64,000 nt of DNA from Micropterix aruncella. Lineage: Eukaryota; Arthropoda; Insecta; Lepidoptera; Micropterigidae. Both the position numbers and the translations under genes were made by a program. Below are positions 22,790 to 35,599 of this stretch, piece by piece. The notes under the pieces are model-generated. The model made no database searches. It worked only from the letters and a program-made list of their open reading frames with translations, and was not told the origin of the DNA. Numbering within the stretch: the first letter of the stretch is position 1; each line of letters opens with the position of its first letter. The stretch lies in contig OX155957.1 of NCBI GenBank assembly GCA_944548615.1, forward strand, positions 7,291,597-7,355,596, read 5' to 3'.

Positions 22790-23330
22790 ATATAAATCAG
22801 TTAAAAACGATTTTACCCCGTGAATTTTGTAGCACCCGTCTTTCCGGCGACGTTGCAGCCACCGTTGTCTAAAGTAGACTGAAAGAGCTGTTAATCTGTT
22901 GTTCCGCGGGTAGGCCGCATACCACTACCGCCACTGCGTAAATTATAACGGTGGTGGGGGCCAGCTCGACGCGCGCGAATTTTTAATATCCGTCGTGCAT
23001 ACAACACTCACTGTATCCTGTTTTACGTCCTTGCGTTCGGCTTTCGGCGGTGGGAACATTATAAGAAGAGGGTTTCACGTAGAAGAGTGTTTGTAACCAC
23101 CGTCTCTATTAAAGTTCGGGGTTCTTCTTATTTCAATGGGTTTTCCGGATCATGCGAAGAAAGTAGAATTGTTCTTTGGATAGCACAATGGGATTTTAAA
23201 ACTGCAGCCAGTGGTTACTTCCGCTATCCAATATACGTTCGCAGATCGCCGGTCGCAACGTCGCCGAAACGTCGGGTGCTACAAAATTCACGCCGTAAAT
23301 TCGTTTTTTATATTATTTACAATTTCAAAC
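22790..23330. mobile_element. TAAGATAAAA-type MITE, long copy with unique interior
   Basis: A left arm at about 22803-22890 (CGTGAATTTTGTAGCACCCG, then CGGCGACGTTGCAGCCACCG) is mirrored by a right arm at about 23240-23320 (GTCGCAACGTCGCCGAAACG, then GGGTGCTACAAAATTCACG). The interior of about 350 bp is unrelated and GC-richer near 22900-22990. Confidence 0.65.
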
Positions 23331-23599
23331 AACCGGGATAGTATCCGATTACATAACCGTTATATAGTCTTCGTTTTCATAAAACGCTTTTATTTTTCGC
23401 AAATATTTAAATATATCTCGTGGTCTGAGGGTTGCGTCGCGATGTGGCGTATATATTCTAAAAATATACTATCGTCCGTTGCTAAGTGTACCGAACTTGC
23501 TTGTTTGTGTGCTTACGTCTCGAAATTTACCACGCGCGACCAAATAATTGGCCATGACTCCGTCACGAAAAGTGATTCTTGCGTCTTGGTGAAGATCTG
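23331..23599. other. Unassigned DNA
   Basis: Nothing identified. Confidence 0.25.
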
Positions 23600-24280
23600 A
23601 AGGTATTTGTGAGGGACCACCCCTCACTAGACTCCAAATTGTTCGGTGTGAGGTGGTGGTATCAACTTACGAGTTATCTCCGTATTGAAAGGCGGTTTTG
23701 GGTGAAGCAGAAGGTATTGTAATGAATCGATTGAAAGTTTGATATTGCCAGTTATAACGCTTCCCAGATAGGTTATGTTGTCGCGAGTGTATTGATGCGC
23801 GACTGCAGTTACGAGGGTATATGGATGAGGATTGTATTTGTGCTCCTAGTATCTTGTACTGGGCACGGCTCGAGTCTGTGGGATTGCAGACTGATGCTTC
23901 GTGACTGGGAAAGATAAGGAAAGGAACCAAGGAGCCGGACTCGTTGAGCGACCTCGTGAGAGGGGTACCGAGTATGCCGTCGCAACCTTGGTGGAGGTGA
24001 TCACTCGAGGAATGATCTGGGACCGAGAAGCCGGGACACCGAAGTGTGCCGTCGCTATCTTGGAGACATGACCACTCGAGGAATGATAATTTGGTTGCTT
24101 TTTCGCCGGTTTATATAGGCCGGGAAATGATTCAATCCGAGATATTCCGAGTAAAAGTATTGTTTCATCGTACTGATTCATCGCTGCACGAGTCAAAATA
24201 ATAGCTGAATTGTGTCAGTGTATTTCACTGGATGTCGATGCATTTGTTGATCGCATGTAACGGTATTAAGGGCCGTTACA
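23600..24280 (-). promoter_or_regulatory. Candidate solo LTR with TATA box
   Basis: On the minus strand this starts at 24280 with TGTAACGG, and a reversed CCGTTACA lies 8 bp further in, as in many gypsy-type LTR starts. A strong TATA box (CCTATATAAACCGG) lies about 165 bp in, near 24118-24108, with ATCATTCC near the expected start site. Two ~55-bp direct repeats (23964-24016 and 24034-24088), each ending CACTCGAGGAATGAT on the plus strand, sit just downstream of the TATA. The 3' LTR end, primer-binding site and a partner LTR were not found, so the call rests on the start, the TATA box and the size. Confidence 0.35.
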
Positions 24281-25254
24281 TATTCAAAAAATTAAATAGA
24301 CGAGTGAAAACTTCTACTGAAAAGTTGTCCAAAGAGACGTTTTCGATAAAAAAAAAAGATTACTGTAGTGTAGCGATACTAGCCACACATTTTTTTGCAT
24401 AGACAAGCTCAAAATAACTGAAATGTACGCGACGGACACATCACTGCCATCAAGTATCTGGGACCATCGCTAGCATCGAAAAAAATCGAACATGTGGCCG
24501 GATTAGACTATGGCTTACATCTGCCAGCCTATCTACCTGTTTCCTGCAGTGCCGCGCTACTGTACAGTTTTGCTGTTTTTCCGGGGACAGCCCGCCCCGG
24601 GTTTTGATTAAAACTGCCGCGAAACGTCGGTGCAGCATGTCGCGCGCGCGCCCTCGTAAATTTTAAAATTCGTCACGCCGTTTTTCGTAATGGCGGAATA
24701 CATTTTTATCGCCGTGCAACCCGATGACAGCAGTTATAAAAAAGTTTATTTATATACTGGCACGTTTCACTGATTGGGTCGTGCGATATATGACAGTAGG
24801 TAAAAGCGTTCTCTGCTCTTCCGGAGAGATTTTTTGTTGTTATAATACTTCTCTTATTCTTTAATGCAAAAAAGGAAAATTATTTTATTTTCATTTCTCG
24901 ATGACCTACTCAAAGCAGCTCACAAATGCAGAACACGCTTGAGACTTTATAATAGTACTTCCCTTCATAAGCTTTCAAGTAGTCTGGTTTGTAAATTTGT
25001 TTGCGAGTTGATTTACACAGCAACGAGATTCTAAAAAAATAATTTGCGACTTGGCCTTACAGAATAGTATTTTTTTTTTACAGATCGTGAAATGTTTTTG
25101 ATAGCAAAAATAATCAAAATACAATACTATGTTAATGAGTTACAAAATCTTTGAAGCCATATAAAAATAAATACTGGCATGCACATCTGTTATTATATTA
25201 TAAAAAACAATAACTCATTTCTTTGTCTTTTTAAAATTAGAGTCTGTCAAAGCG
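24281..25254. other. Unassigned DNA
   Basis: AT-rich apart from about 24440-24700. No family recognised. The minus open frame at 24450-24638 has no motif. Confidence 0.3.
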
Positions 25255-25930
25255 AGTTGGCTAAAATGAAAAAAACGTAATTTAGCGAGGAACCCTTTGC
25301 TTGATTTTTTACTTTTCATTTACTTTTAAATATTTTTTCGAGGTGAAGACGGATCTATAGATTTTGAGCCCTCCCGAGACGATTAAGACCATTTGTAGAC
25401 TGAAGTATGTCTGTGTGTCTGTCTGTCTGTGTGTGCGTGTGTGTATATATTCCTCCACGATAGCGCCCAAATGCTTCATCCGATTGAGCTGAGAAATTTG
25501 GTATGCAGGCAACATTTGCCATGGCAATAGTTGAAAAGATTGTGGTCGAAATCGAACCTTCAGAAGTGCGAATTAACGTTGTGAAATTTTGGTTGGAATA
25601 TCTGGTATATATTTAAAGTTATAATATTTAAATAACATTTAAAGTCCGCCATATTTAAGAAAATGCTACATCAATTTTGGGTAAGTACCATTTTAATAGC
25701 ACGGAAAATACACTACGAATTGGCGCACGGGAAGAAGATGGGTTAACGCGATGGAGAGGGGGTGGGGGTAGCAGGGGGGGCGGGGCTTGCCTACTTTCCG
25801 GGAAAGTCAAGACTTTCCCGGAAAGTCTTGACTTTCCCGGAAGTCATAACAGATTTTCCCGAAAATCTGTTATGTCACCCCAAGGGGTGACATAACAGAT
25901 TTTTTGTACGGAGCGAGTATTTACAGACTT
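25255..25930 (+). repeat. Dispersed repeat G, copy 1, with palindromic expansion
   Basis: Homologous to 53280-53830 and, in part, to 31950-32180. Shared blocks are GAAGACGGAT, GACGATTAAGACCATTT, a TCTGTCTGTCTGTGTGT run, GCGCCCAAATGCTTCATCCG and GTTGAAAAGATTGTGGT. Near 25796-25906 this copy has a chain of palindromes that the 53-kb copy lacks. No coding frame; probably a non-autonomous DNA element. Confidence 0.7.
25796..25906. repeat. Chain of inverted duplications
   Basis: CCGGGAAAGTCAAGACTTTC and its reverse complement alternate. They are followed by CATAACAGATTTTC/GAAAATCTGTTATG around CC, and then TGTCACCCC/GGGGTGACA around AA. The simple form at 53772-53800 has CCGGGAAAGTCTTGAGGTGA once. 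Confidence 0.85.
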
Positions 25931-26199
25931 ACGAGTTACATTAGGGATTTATGCTCCCTCATATTTTACGGTTGCACGTTGGTGTGTCCAGGCGTCGTAA
26001 AACTTTAAATAGCGATGACCCTCGCTCGGGTCATCGTTAGTTAAAAAAAAGAATTTGGAAAAAAATATTTTGGCTGATCACAGTTCGTTTTATTGGTGAA
26101 GAAGTAAGGATTTCGATAGGTGTTGCGAATAGTATTCTCCGCGATCGCTTAGGTATAAAAAAATATAACTGCTTCGCGTAAGTAGAGGATTTTATTTTA
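25931..26199. other. Unassigned DNA
   Basis: A small inverted pair, GATGACCC/GGGTCATC, near 26014-26035. Nothing else. Confidence 0.3.
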
Positions 26200-26720
26200 T
26201 TTGTTGAGTGGGGCTTTTCTAAGGTCTTTATGAGCCTTGTAACACTGCGACCATTGCTGATCTATTGTGCTCGCCACCTACTATAGTTCTGCGCTAAGCC
26301 TCGTGTCATTTAAGAACCGCAGCAGGCTTTTGGCGCCAGATTGTTTTACCTCCTTAGGTTGGAGATAGTGACCACCCAAGTGGGTGTATCTTTTACGCAT
26401 CAGCGGGCCACACTCGCACATGAGGTGCTGGGGAGTTTCCTCTGCCCCTTGGCAGAACCTGCACATTTTTGTGTCTTTGAGCTTGAGGTTGAACATGTGT
26501 TTGTTCAGGCCACAATGCCCCGTGAGCGCCCTTACCAGCATGCGTAGATTGTTCCTATTTAGCGATAGGGCCTCACGGGCCGTCTTACGGTCGTAAGGCT
26601 TAATAAGCGCTTTGGAATGATTCAACCCTGGCGTGTTGTTCCAGTGGTTGACGGATTGTTCTAAACACATTTGTTTGAGCATTAGGTTTGCAAGGCTTTT
26701 TGGTACGCCACAGCAAGGTT
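26200..26720 (-). pseudogene. LINE-c ORF2 C-terminus, copy 2 (longest)
   Basis: The minus frame at 26682-26281 extends further upstream than the other copies: LEQSVNHWNNTPGLNHSKAL, then YDRKTAREALSL, the conserved LTGHCGLNKHMFNLKL and the CCHC motif CRFCQGAEETPQHLMCEC. This is a tether-and-finger region downstream of RNase H in the RNase H-bearing LINE group. It is 5'-truncated near 26720. Confidence 0.8.
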
Positions 26721-28707
26721 CTGGAATATAATATAGAGGATGTTGGAATATAATATAAATAATAATTTTACCTGACGTACATTGAATTTTATTTGTGGCG
26801 AGAAATCTGTTACAAAAATTTAACGTACAGCGTCAACTAACGAAAAATTTTATCAATAAAATATTCTCTCCTCCATGCTGGGACTCTCCTTTCACTTAGC
26901 TGTTCTTTCCGGCGACTACGTTCTTAAAATAGCTTTCAATTTTCCTTCTACTTCGAGTTTCCGTAGACTGGTAATGGAGGAGAATTACCCGGTGTCTGGC
27001 ATCGTATTACCCCAATGGGTCTATCTATTCCACATCGACCGTAACCAATTTTCCTAAAATTGGATAACGATGGCAGTGATTGCTATTCTTCTTCTTGCTC
27101 GAGCCAAACTGTATGGATATTTTCTTCTATTCAAAGAGCTAGGTTGTAGAACCAAATATGTTTGTGTGAGGACTTAGCAACGATGCAAAGAATTTTAAAT
27201 GACAATGTATAATTCTCATTATAATACTCAAGAAAACGATATCAGTGTTTATGTGCGTTTTTGTGTGTGTATGTGTGTGCCTGTGTATATGTATGTGTGT
27301 GCGTTTGTGTGTGTGCATTTTTGAGGTATATAAAGGTAGGACTGTAATGTGCATTGATTTTGTAAAGTTTGGTCGATTTGTGTGAGGGTAGGTAGGTAAA
27401 AGTGTGGTTCGTGGTTCATTTTTATCTATTCTTTTTTTTTTTAATATTGTCGTCTTGATAATATGTTGTAATACATTTATTTTGTGTTTTGTTGGATAGG
27501 TCTGTATTTCGAAATTCATCATTGTAGGTCTTCATTAATATGTTTATTAGATAATTATCAGCATAATTGGGTGTTTCACTGAGGCATTTTAAATAAATCT
27601 GTCGATCTGAAAAAAACATATGAATTATCAACAGTGGCATTGAAAATTTTCAAAATAAAAGTCCTATCAGGTATTATTCGTCTTTCTTCTAAACTCTCAA
27701 TACGCTAGTAGTCTAGTTACCGTGTATATAAACCAAATGTGAGGCAATCGAAAAACTTAGTGACTCAGAAATATTTTCTGGATTTTTTCGATAGCTGTCT
27801 TATTAACATTGTACTGAGGGCACCAAAATAGATGATATGGGATTCCGTTTTTAGCAATAGCGACACTACTTAGGAGAATGAATTAAAGTTAGTCACGGCT
27901 ACTTGAAAGTTGTAAGTCGTTTGCAACTGTCTGGGCATGTCTACAAACAATCTATTTCGCAGTTAATATGCTCGTAGGGTAACCAACATTTTATATACAT
28001 TTTATTTTAAGCAATTAATCCTTTTTTATATTGATTTGGTTGTCCTGCACTTCTTAAATTTTATTTTTTTTAATTAAGTAAGTCTTAAATCCATCCAAGC
28101 ATAACTTCTCTTCATATTTTGTAAACTGATGGTATTTCGATACTGCTCCTATCCGCAATTTGTCACATGCATGCTAATGTTTTCTGACTGTCTTAAATTA
28201 AACTAGGTTTTTCTGAAAACATAATTTATTAGACATAGCTAATGAATAAAAACTATGTATCCAACACTAGCACCATCTTATGAATGAAGGATACTTGACT
28301 GATTCATAAAAAAATTCTGAACAAATTTTATATAAATAAAAATAACTACTGCAGAAGTTTTGCAGCCGTTTAGATTGGGCACGAATAATGTCTATTTACG
28401 TCGAGCAAAGTATGTAGATTTATTAACGCCATGCCATCAATAAAGTAATCGTAATAATGTTTTTTAAAAAAATGCGATTTTCAATGAGACCAAATTGCTC
28501 CCTGACAAGTTTCTTATTATATAAGTGAATACTCTGCCCCACATAGGAGTATCTTACTCTTTTTAATCGAACCTTTGGTTGGGCAATAAAAGCTGGTTTC
28601 TATGATATTTCTCGTATTTTCATCGTGGAGGTCACTTACTTTAGTGAACTGTGCTAGATTTTTGCGAACATGCACTATATTTGCAAAAATACATCGAGAA
28701 GCAACTG
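26721..28707. other. Unassigned AT-rich DNA with a GT-rich tract
   Basis: A degenerate (GT)n tract lies at about 27245-27320. It gives rise to a minus open frame (27139-27522) rich in His/Thr that is not a gene. No other element recognised in about 2 kb. Confidence 0.35.
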
Positions 28708-28842
28708 TGATTTTATTTATTTATTTATTACTATAAAACAGATTTTCCTTCAAACATAACAGGAACAAATGGCAAAACCTATACCTTATGCTTATTTCAT
28801 TCTGTCGCCCAACTGCAACTAGCCCGTTCAAGGGTAAACAGG
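28708..28842 (-). repeat. LINE/SINE 3' tail, family D, copy 2
   Basis: Reverse complement of the 21563-21705 tail: (TTTAT)n, then AATGGCAAAACCTATACC, then GCCCAACTGCAACTAGCCCG and TTCAAGGG. Confidence 0.6.
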
Positions 28843-29090
28843 AATAATTTCTTTAACAAAAAACAATAATTTAAAAAATTAAAAACACCTCTGCCCTCAC
28901 AAAAAGTGTTGTATTTAGAATTATTAGAAAAAAATGTTCGCGCTTAAAAGCACGTTTTGTAAGAGAATAAAGCTCGTCCTGCGCCCTGCGGCAGGACGAA
29001 CTTTAATCTTGAAACGATCGCGCACCGCTGCGCCGCCGCCGCACTTTAGTCGGTTGCCCTCGGTGCTCAAGTAATAAAAGAGTAGTTTGT
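28843..29090. other. Unassigned; small hairpin
   Basis: A hairpin with arms TCGTCCTGC/GCAGGACGA lies at about 28975-29000, followed by a GC-rich CGCCGCCGCCGC patch. Nothing else. Confidence 0.35.
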
Positions 29091-29094
29091 GTAT

Positions 29095-29400
29095 TTATCC
29101 GTACCTATATATACATATACATTTCCGAAATGTACTACATTAAACTTTTTATTTGATACAAAATACGATATTTATCCTAATTTATTGACATTTGAACATT
29201 TAAATAATTATTTATTTGACATTTTAGCACTTTAGATACCCTATGACACTCGGGATGATATAAAGATTCTAACAATACCACACACTTCCAAATCGGTTTT
29301 AGCGTTTAGAAATTATCGTGGAATAAAGAAACGGAAAAAATACATACACGAATCCCAAACACATAACACTCCTGTTTTGGGCAGTCTTGTAAAAAGCGAG
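29095..29400 (+). repeat. Dispersed repeat F, copy 1
   Basis: Shared blocks with 44590-45065 and (inverted) 52075-52375: GAAATGTACTA, AATTTATTGACATTT, TACCCTATGACACTCGG, GATTCTAACAATACCACACA, TGGAATAAAGAAACGGAAAA and TTGGGCAGTC. No coding frame. Confidence 0.7.
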
Positions 29401-29442
29401 GGAGTGAGAGAGTCTTTAAAAAGTGAGAGAGTATATTAATTT

Positions 29443-29726
29443 TACACGGCCTAGTAGTGGCATAGTGGTTAGGTCGCCTGATCTTACATTGTAAGGTCCC
29501 GGGTTCGATTCCCGGCTGGGTCACCATTTTCCGTTGGGATCAAATTAACGGAATTGCATTTTCAATTTTGTCGATCGAATGCAATAACAAGACACACACT
29601 TACAGACATGTTACACGCACACATACATATAACACGTCATAGTACGGTTGGTTGTAAGAGATTGTCATATGACAATAAACCCGCCCATTGTGACATTTTC
29701 ACAATAAAGAGTATAAAAAAACAAAC
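29443..29726 (+). mobile_element. tRNA-derived SINE, complete copy
   Basis: The head resembles a tRNA gene, with a pol III A-box-like TGGCATAGTGG and a B-box GGTTCGATTCC, ending GGCTGGGTCACC. The body reads CGTTGGGATCAAATTAACGG. The tail has GGTTGTAAGAG and a perfect 16-nt palindrome at 29661-29676 (ATTGTCATATGACAAT), then AATAAACCCGCCC and AATAAAGAGTATAAAAA. An 8-bp ATTAATTT (29435-29442 and 29727-29734) is a plausible short target duplication. It is not a tRNA gene: the anticodon arm is atypical and the same head recurs in at least two other copies. Confidence 0.85.
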
Positions 29727-29734
29727 ATTAATTT

Positions 29735-30982
<1,248 letters not shown>

Positions 30983-31009
30983 TAAAAATACAAAATTTTC
31001 AATAAAAAA

Positions 31010-31439
<430 letters not shown>

Positions 31440-31640
31440 GTATATATAACTATTTATAAATAAAATAAAATAATAATAACAATAAAAACTATTAATTTTA
31501 ATAAAAGGGCTAGCTTATTGCCTTGCGGTAATGTCTAGCAGCCAACCTATACCTTTAGTTTATGTACACGTGTAGGCAACCTCCCTACACACTTATATCA
31601 TAACACATAACACTCGCATATAGATGCCATACAGGTTCCG
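31440..31640 (-). repeat. LINE 3' tail of the hairpin family
   Basis: On the minus strand GGTTGGCTGCTAGAC, a 16-nt hairpin at 31517-31532 (ATTACC-GCAA-GGCAAT), then AAGCTAGCC and an A/T-rich (TTA)n-like tail. It matches the tails at 19171 and 58317. The coding part is not recognisable upstream. Confidence 0.6.
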
Positions 31641-31949
31641 AAACCATACACGCTTTGCGTCTACACAAAATAAATTTAAAATTATGCATAAAATAGACAA
31701 AAAGCTAGGAAGGCAATATAATGTTATTATAAAAACAAATTATTAAAATTAACTAAAGACGCAGAGGAAAGGAATGAGACAATAGAAAAAAAGGGAAGCG
31801 AGAAGGAGATAGATTATCTGCACATATAAGATATATGAGAACATCTGCTCATTTATCGAACTGGTTCTCAAAGCATTTTGCTCAGCGCCCTTTGAGAATT
31901 AAATAAAATCTGAGCCACTTAATTTTTTTCTTTTCCGCCTCACCAACCG
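31641..31949. other. Unassigned DNA
   Basis: Nothing identified. Confidence 0.25.
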
Positions 31950-32185
31950 ACGAGGAGGAAAAGTATTGTGAACACGCAAAAAAAATCGAGAGGAAGACGG
32001 AAATATATATGTTGAGCCCCTTGATACAATTAAGACCATTTCCAAATTGTAGTCTGTTTGTGTGTCTGTGTTTGTGTGTATTTCTTCACGATATCACCCA
32101 AACGCTTAACTCGATGAGCTGAAATTTGGCATGCAGGCACCATTTGGTCATGGCAAGAGTTAATAATAATACAAATAATTTAATA
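31950..32185 (+). repeat. Dispersed repeat G, partial copy
   Basis: GAAGACGGAAATATATATG, CAATTAAGACCATTTCC, TGTGTGTCTGTG, CACCCAAACGCTTAACTCG and TTGGCATGCAGGCACCATTTG match the copies at 25255 and 53280. Confidence 0.65.
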
Positions 32186-32214
32186 AAAGACTTCATTTTT
32201 TAAAATAAGTGCAT

Positions 32215-32735
32215 CAGTCATTTCATGGCGAAACTTTGAACGGGCTATCATAATTTAATGCGTTTACAAAATTTCGTGTCTGTGCTGTTGACTGTTGAGG
32301 AGTTCCCTCGTTTGGAAGCCAACCCTGGGTGCCGCAGTCATGTCTTGGTGAAACGGGCTGTCATAATTGAATGCATATACAAAATTTCGTGTCTGTGCTG
32401 TTGACCGTTGAGGAGTTCCTTCGTCGGGAGCCAACCCAGGGTGTAGCATCAGGTCAAGATTACCATAAAAAATGCATTGTCATCGGAATTGAACCGATCG
32501 CCATGCCGACCGCCACGACAACTATTGCCATGTGCCCTCAATTCCTCATGGATCCCATCATCACAACAGGATTTCGATAAAAATGGGACCAATCTGTAAG
32601 TATATCCTTTCAAATAAAAAAAAAGAATTTACCAAATCGGTTCATAAATGGCAGACTTCTGAAGTAATAAACATTAAAAAAAAGATGCAACTGAATTGAT
32701 AACCTCCTTATTTTTTTTGGAGTCGGTTAAAAAAG
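32215..32735 (+). repeat. Dispersed repeat H with two ~120-bp tandem units
   Basis: Units start near 32238 and 32348 with GGGCT(A/G)TCATAATT. Each contains ACAAAATTTCGTGTCTGTGC followed by TGTTGAC and AGCCAACCC. The right end is CTCCTTATTTTTTTTGGAG, then TCGGTTAAAAAA. The copy at 59618-60230 has three units. Confidence 0.75.
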
Positions 32736-33257
32736 AGACATGGTCTTCTATATGCATATTATCCTTGGTCAACCAGGTGCTACAGGTACGTGTTAGGATT
32801 ACACAAACCGGTATCGTAATAAATTTCCGGTGTGTTTTGTACTGTTTTTGTATGAGGAACAGAGTGATACGCTTCGTTGGTCTCTGGGACAATTTTTCGC
32901 TGAATATGCCCGACGGAAACTCCACGTCACAATGTTGAAATTGGTGTCTAATCGTATAACGGCGACGAGACGAGTCTTATAGAAAAATCCATACGTTGAT
33001 TTTACGTGCCTCCCTGGTTATCGACTGCTACTACCTCCGTATTCATATTCATTTTCATTTTATTGTTATACTGGTATACAAGTCAGATTAGCGAACATTC
33101 ATACATATTAGCAAACAAACATATATTTTTTTATCGTAAAGAAAAGATAAAATAAACAAAACAAAATGAAGACAAAAACATAAGAATAATTTAAAAAGAA
33201 GAAAATACAAGACAAAATGCAAAAGAGATCATTAAATACTTTAGCCACCAAAGCATT
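32736..33257. other. Unassigned DNA / LINE 3' UTR
   Basis: About 33050-33257 is probably the 3' UTR of the LINE that follows. The open frames at 32674-32938 on both strands have no motif. Confidence 0.35.
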
Positions 33258-34480
33258 TTAGACTTCACTCGAGTAATATTCTTCCAGTGAGTAAAACGCC
33301 TTATCTGTAAGGTATCTCTTAAGGCGTCTCTTAAACACGTCAAGAGATTACGCCTGCCTAATGTGCTCGCTGAGTTTGTTGTAAACCGCTGGGCCGGCGA
33401 TATAGGCTAGCCTCTCCGACTTTGATAATGCATGACTTACCGAACGTATCATGCCACGGGATCTTGTTGGATAGTGATGATGCACACCATTCACTTCAAA
33501 GTCGGCTAGATTTCTGCGAACGAACAGCGCTACTTCCATTATATAAATGGACGGCAACGTCATGATGCAGAGATCTCTAAACAGAGGCCTAGCTGGCGTA
33601 TCAATCGCCACACGCGCTATTGTGCGGACTGCACGCTTCTGCATAACGAAAGCTCTCTGCCTGTCGGCTGCTCGCCCCGATAACTCCGCGCCCAACGTTA
33701 GCAGTGAATGAACGTATGCAAAGTAACACATGCGCAGCGCGGATAAATCGAGAAATGAAGCGATGCGATAGAGTGCATAGCACGCTCTTCCCAATTTATC
33801 ACATAAAGCATCAATATGTAGGTGCCATCATAACTCATTATCGATTACGAATCCCAAGAACTTTGTTGAGGATACCTGAGTTAATTCTTCGTTATTGACG
33901 GTCACATGTATTTCGGGTTTAGTAGGTCTAAGGCTGAAATACATAACATTAGTTTTGTTAATGTTTAGTACCAGGCCATTAGCGTCAAACCATGCACCTA
34001 ACTCATTCAACACAAGTTGGGTATTGCTGGTTAACGATGGTATGCTCTCGCTCTCTATTACTGCGCATGTGTCATCTGCGTAAAGTATCAGCTCAGCTCG
34101 CGATGTGGCAGATGTAATGTCATTCATATATAAAAGGAAAAGAGTGTTACCCAAACAAAATCCCTGCGGTATGCCTATCGCTATCTCGCCCGCTATGGAG
34201 TGACAGTCCTCAATAGCAGTCACTTGCTGCCTGTTGCGAAGAAAAGAATTCATTAGGCTCGAGGCGTTTCTATCGAAACCATAATGTTTTAATTTAATCA
34301 GCAGCAAATCGTGATCGATCACATCAAAGGCTCGTGATAAGTCACAAAAAATGGCGGCGACATGTCTTCCAGCTTCTCGACTTTTCATTACATGCGTGAC
34401 TAATCTTTGTGCGGCTGACACAGTGCTGCGGTTGCAGCGTACACGCCATAATATCGTCGAAGCCATGCCAAAACCACCAA
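33258..34480 (-). pseudogene. CR1-like LINE reverse transcriptase, one frameshift
   Basis: The minus strand carries a nearly intact RT. Motif A is DLSRAFDVIDHDLL, then GIPQGFCLGNTLFLLYMNDI (the usual Ser-Val after PQG is Phe-Cys), then the catalytic LILYADDTCAVI box, all between 34430 and 34070. NINKTNVMYFS and KFLGFVIDNEL follow to about 33828. After a frameshift near 33800 the C-terminus continues (MGRACYALYRIASFL, LTLPSIYIMEVALFVRRNL, HHYPTRSRGM). It ends with KRRLKRYLTDKAFYSLEEYY and a stop at 33258-33260. It is cut off upstream near 34480. Confidence 0.85.
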
Positions 34481-34559
34481 GTGCAAATTTGTACTCAAAA
34501 TGAAACGGACATTGTTGTGCCAAGATCGTCGATGTGATACTGGAGTATAGATGGTCTTG

Positions 34560-34660
34560 AAGGTGTTCACTACAACGAGCGAACCCGTCACCCCAGGAAG
34601 TTTTAACGATAATGTTAATTCTGATCATTTCATCCGTGGCTTTTACAAAATAAATAATTT
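34560..34660 (-). mobile_element. GGAGCTAA-family 3' fragment
   Basis: The 3' end only: the hairpin GACGGGTTCGCTCGTTGTAG and the upstream AACTTCCTGGGGT stretch (minus strand). AGATGGTCTTGAAGGTG at the junction resembles the 3' junction of the copy at 825. It sits at the truncated 5' side of the CR1-like LINE. Confidence 0.7.
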
Positions 34661-35569
34661 TATCTATACTAATATTATAAAGAGGTAAAGTTTGTGAGTT
34701 TATGAGGTTGTAGGGAGTAGTAATCTCTGGGTCCACTGAACCGATTTTGAAAATTCTTTTACCAATAGAAAGCCACGTTATTTGTGATTGTCATAGGCTA
34801 TATATTAATCCGAAAAATGAAAAGACTTTTTCATGGTAGTTAGATTTGCAAAGTAAGTCGGAGAAAAAACGGTCGAATGAAAACGTTTCTTACGAACGCT
34901 GCCTTAACGATGAGAGATATATGATTGAGTTCTAGAGAAAAGTTGTAGAGCTTGATAATGCCTACAAAAAAGTCAGTGATAGCATATGTCTAACTTTTAT
35001 ATTTAAGTCATAAAAAGTAGTTTTTTTATATTAAAAAAATTAATTTTAATCGTTTGGTCATCTTTATTGGTCATATTATCAACAATTATGAATTCTTATC
35101 AAAATAAGTAAATGTATCGTCTCAAGTGTTTAAAACAAAAGACTTTTCCCTTTTACTGCATATAATTTCCCTTTTACTGCATAAATGGTTAAAGAGATAA
35201 TACGACATAGGTATATATGGAGCCGCGACCGTATCTCGGGTTGGAACTCCTGAAAGACAATATATTTTGGTACATTACATCTAATATAGTTTACAGAGAA
35301 GTATTGCAACACCCTGTGTTGCAACCATCTACGATGTGTCCTTTCCTCTCATAAGTAATAAATAATAGTAAACATAAATAAATAAAAGCTAAAATAATTA
35401 AAGTCAAACAATGAGTGCCAAACGCTCTCTATAAATAAATTCAGACGCGCTCTACGCACTAATGCATTTTGGAATATTCTAGAAGGCCATTAGGTAGGTA
35501 GAAATCGTATCCGATAATCGCGAGCCGGCCAAAGAAATATACTCGCCGGTCATTACTTTTGGGTTGTGA

Positions 35570-35599
35570 GCGGTCCGAGGCGGGTTCGCCTCGGGCCGC
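35570..35599. repeat. GC-rich hairpin
   Basis: Arms GCGGTCCGAGGCG and CGCCTCGGGCCGC pair with one G-T step around GGTT. Confidence 0.75.

Noticed and set aside
27139..27522. 127-codon minus open frame rich in His and Thr
   Set aside because: It is produced by a degenerate GT/CA microsatellite.
29443..29523. A tRNA gene with A and B boxes
   Set aside because: The head is fused to a SINE body, recurs at 46.7-47.6 and 57.3 kb, and the anticodon arm is atypical.
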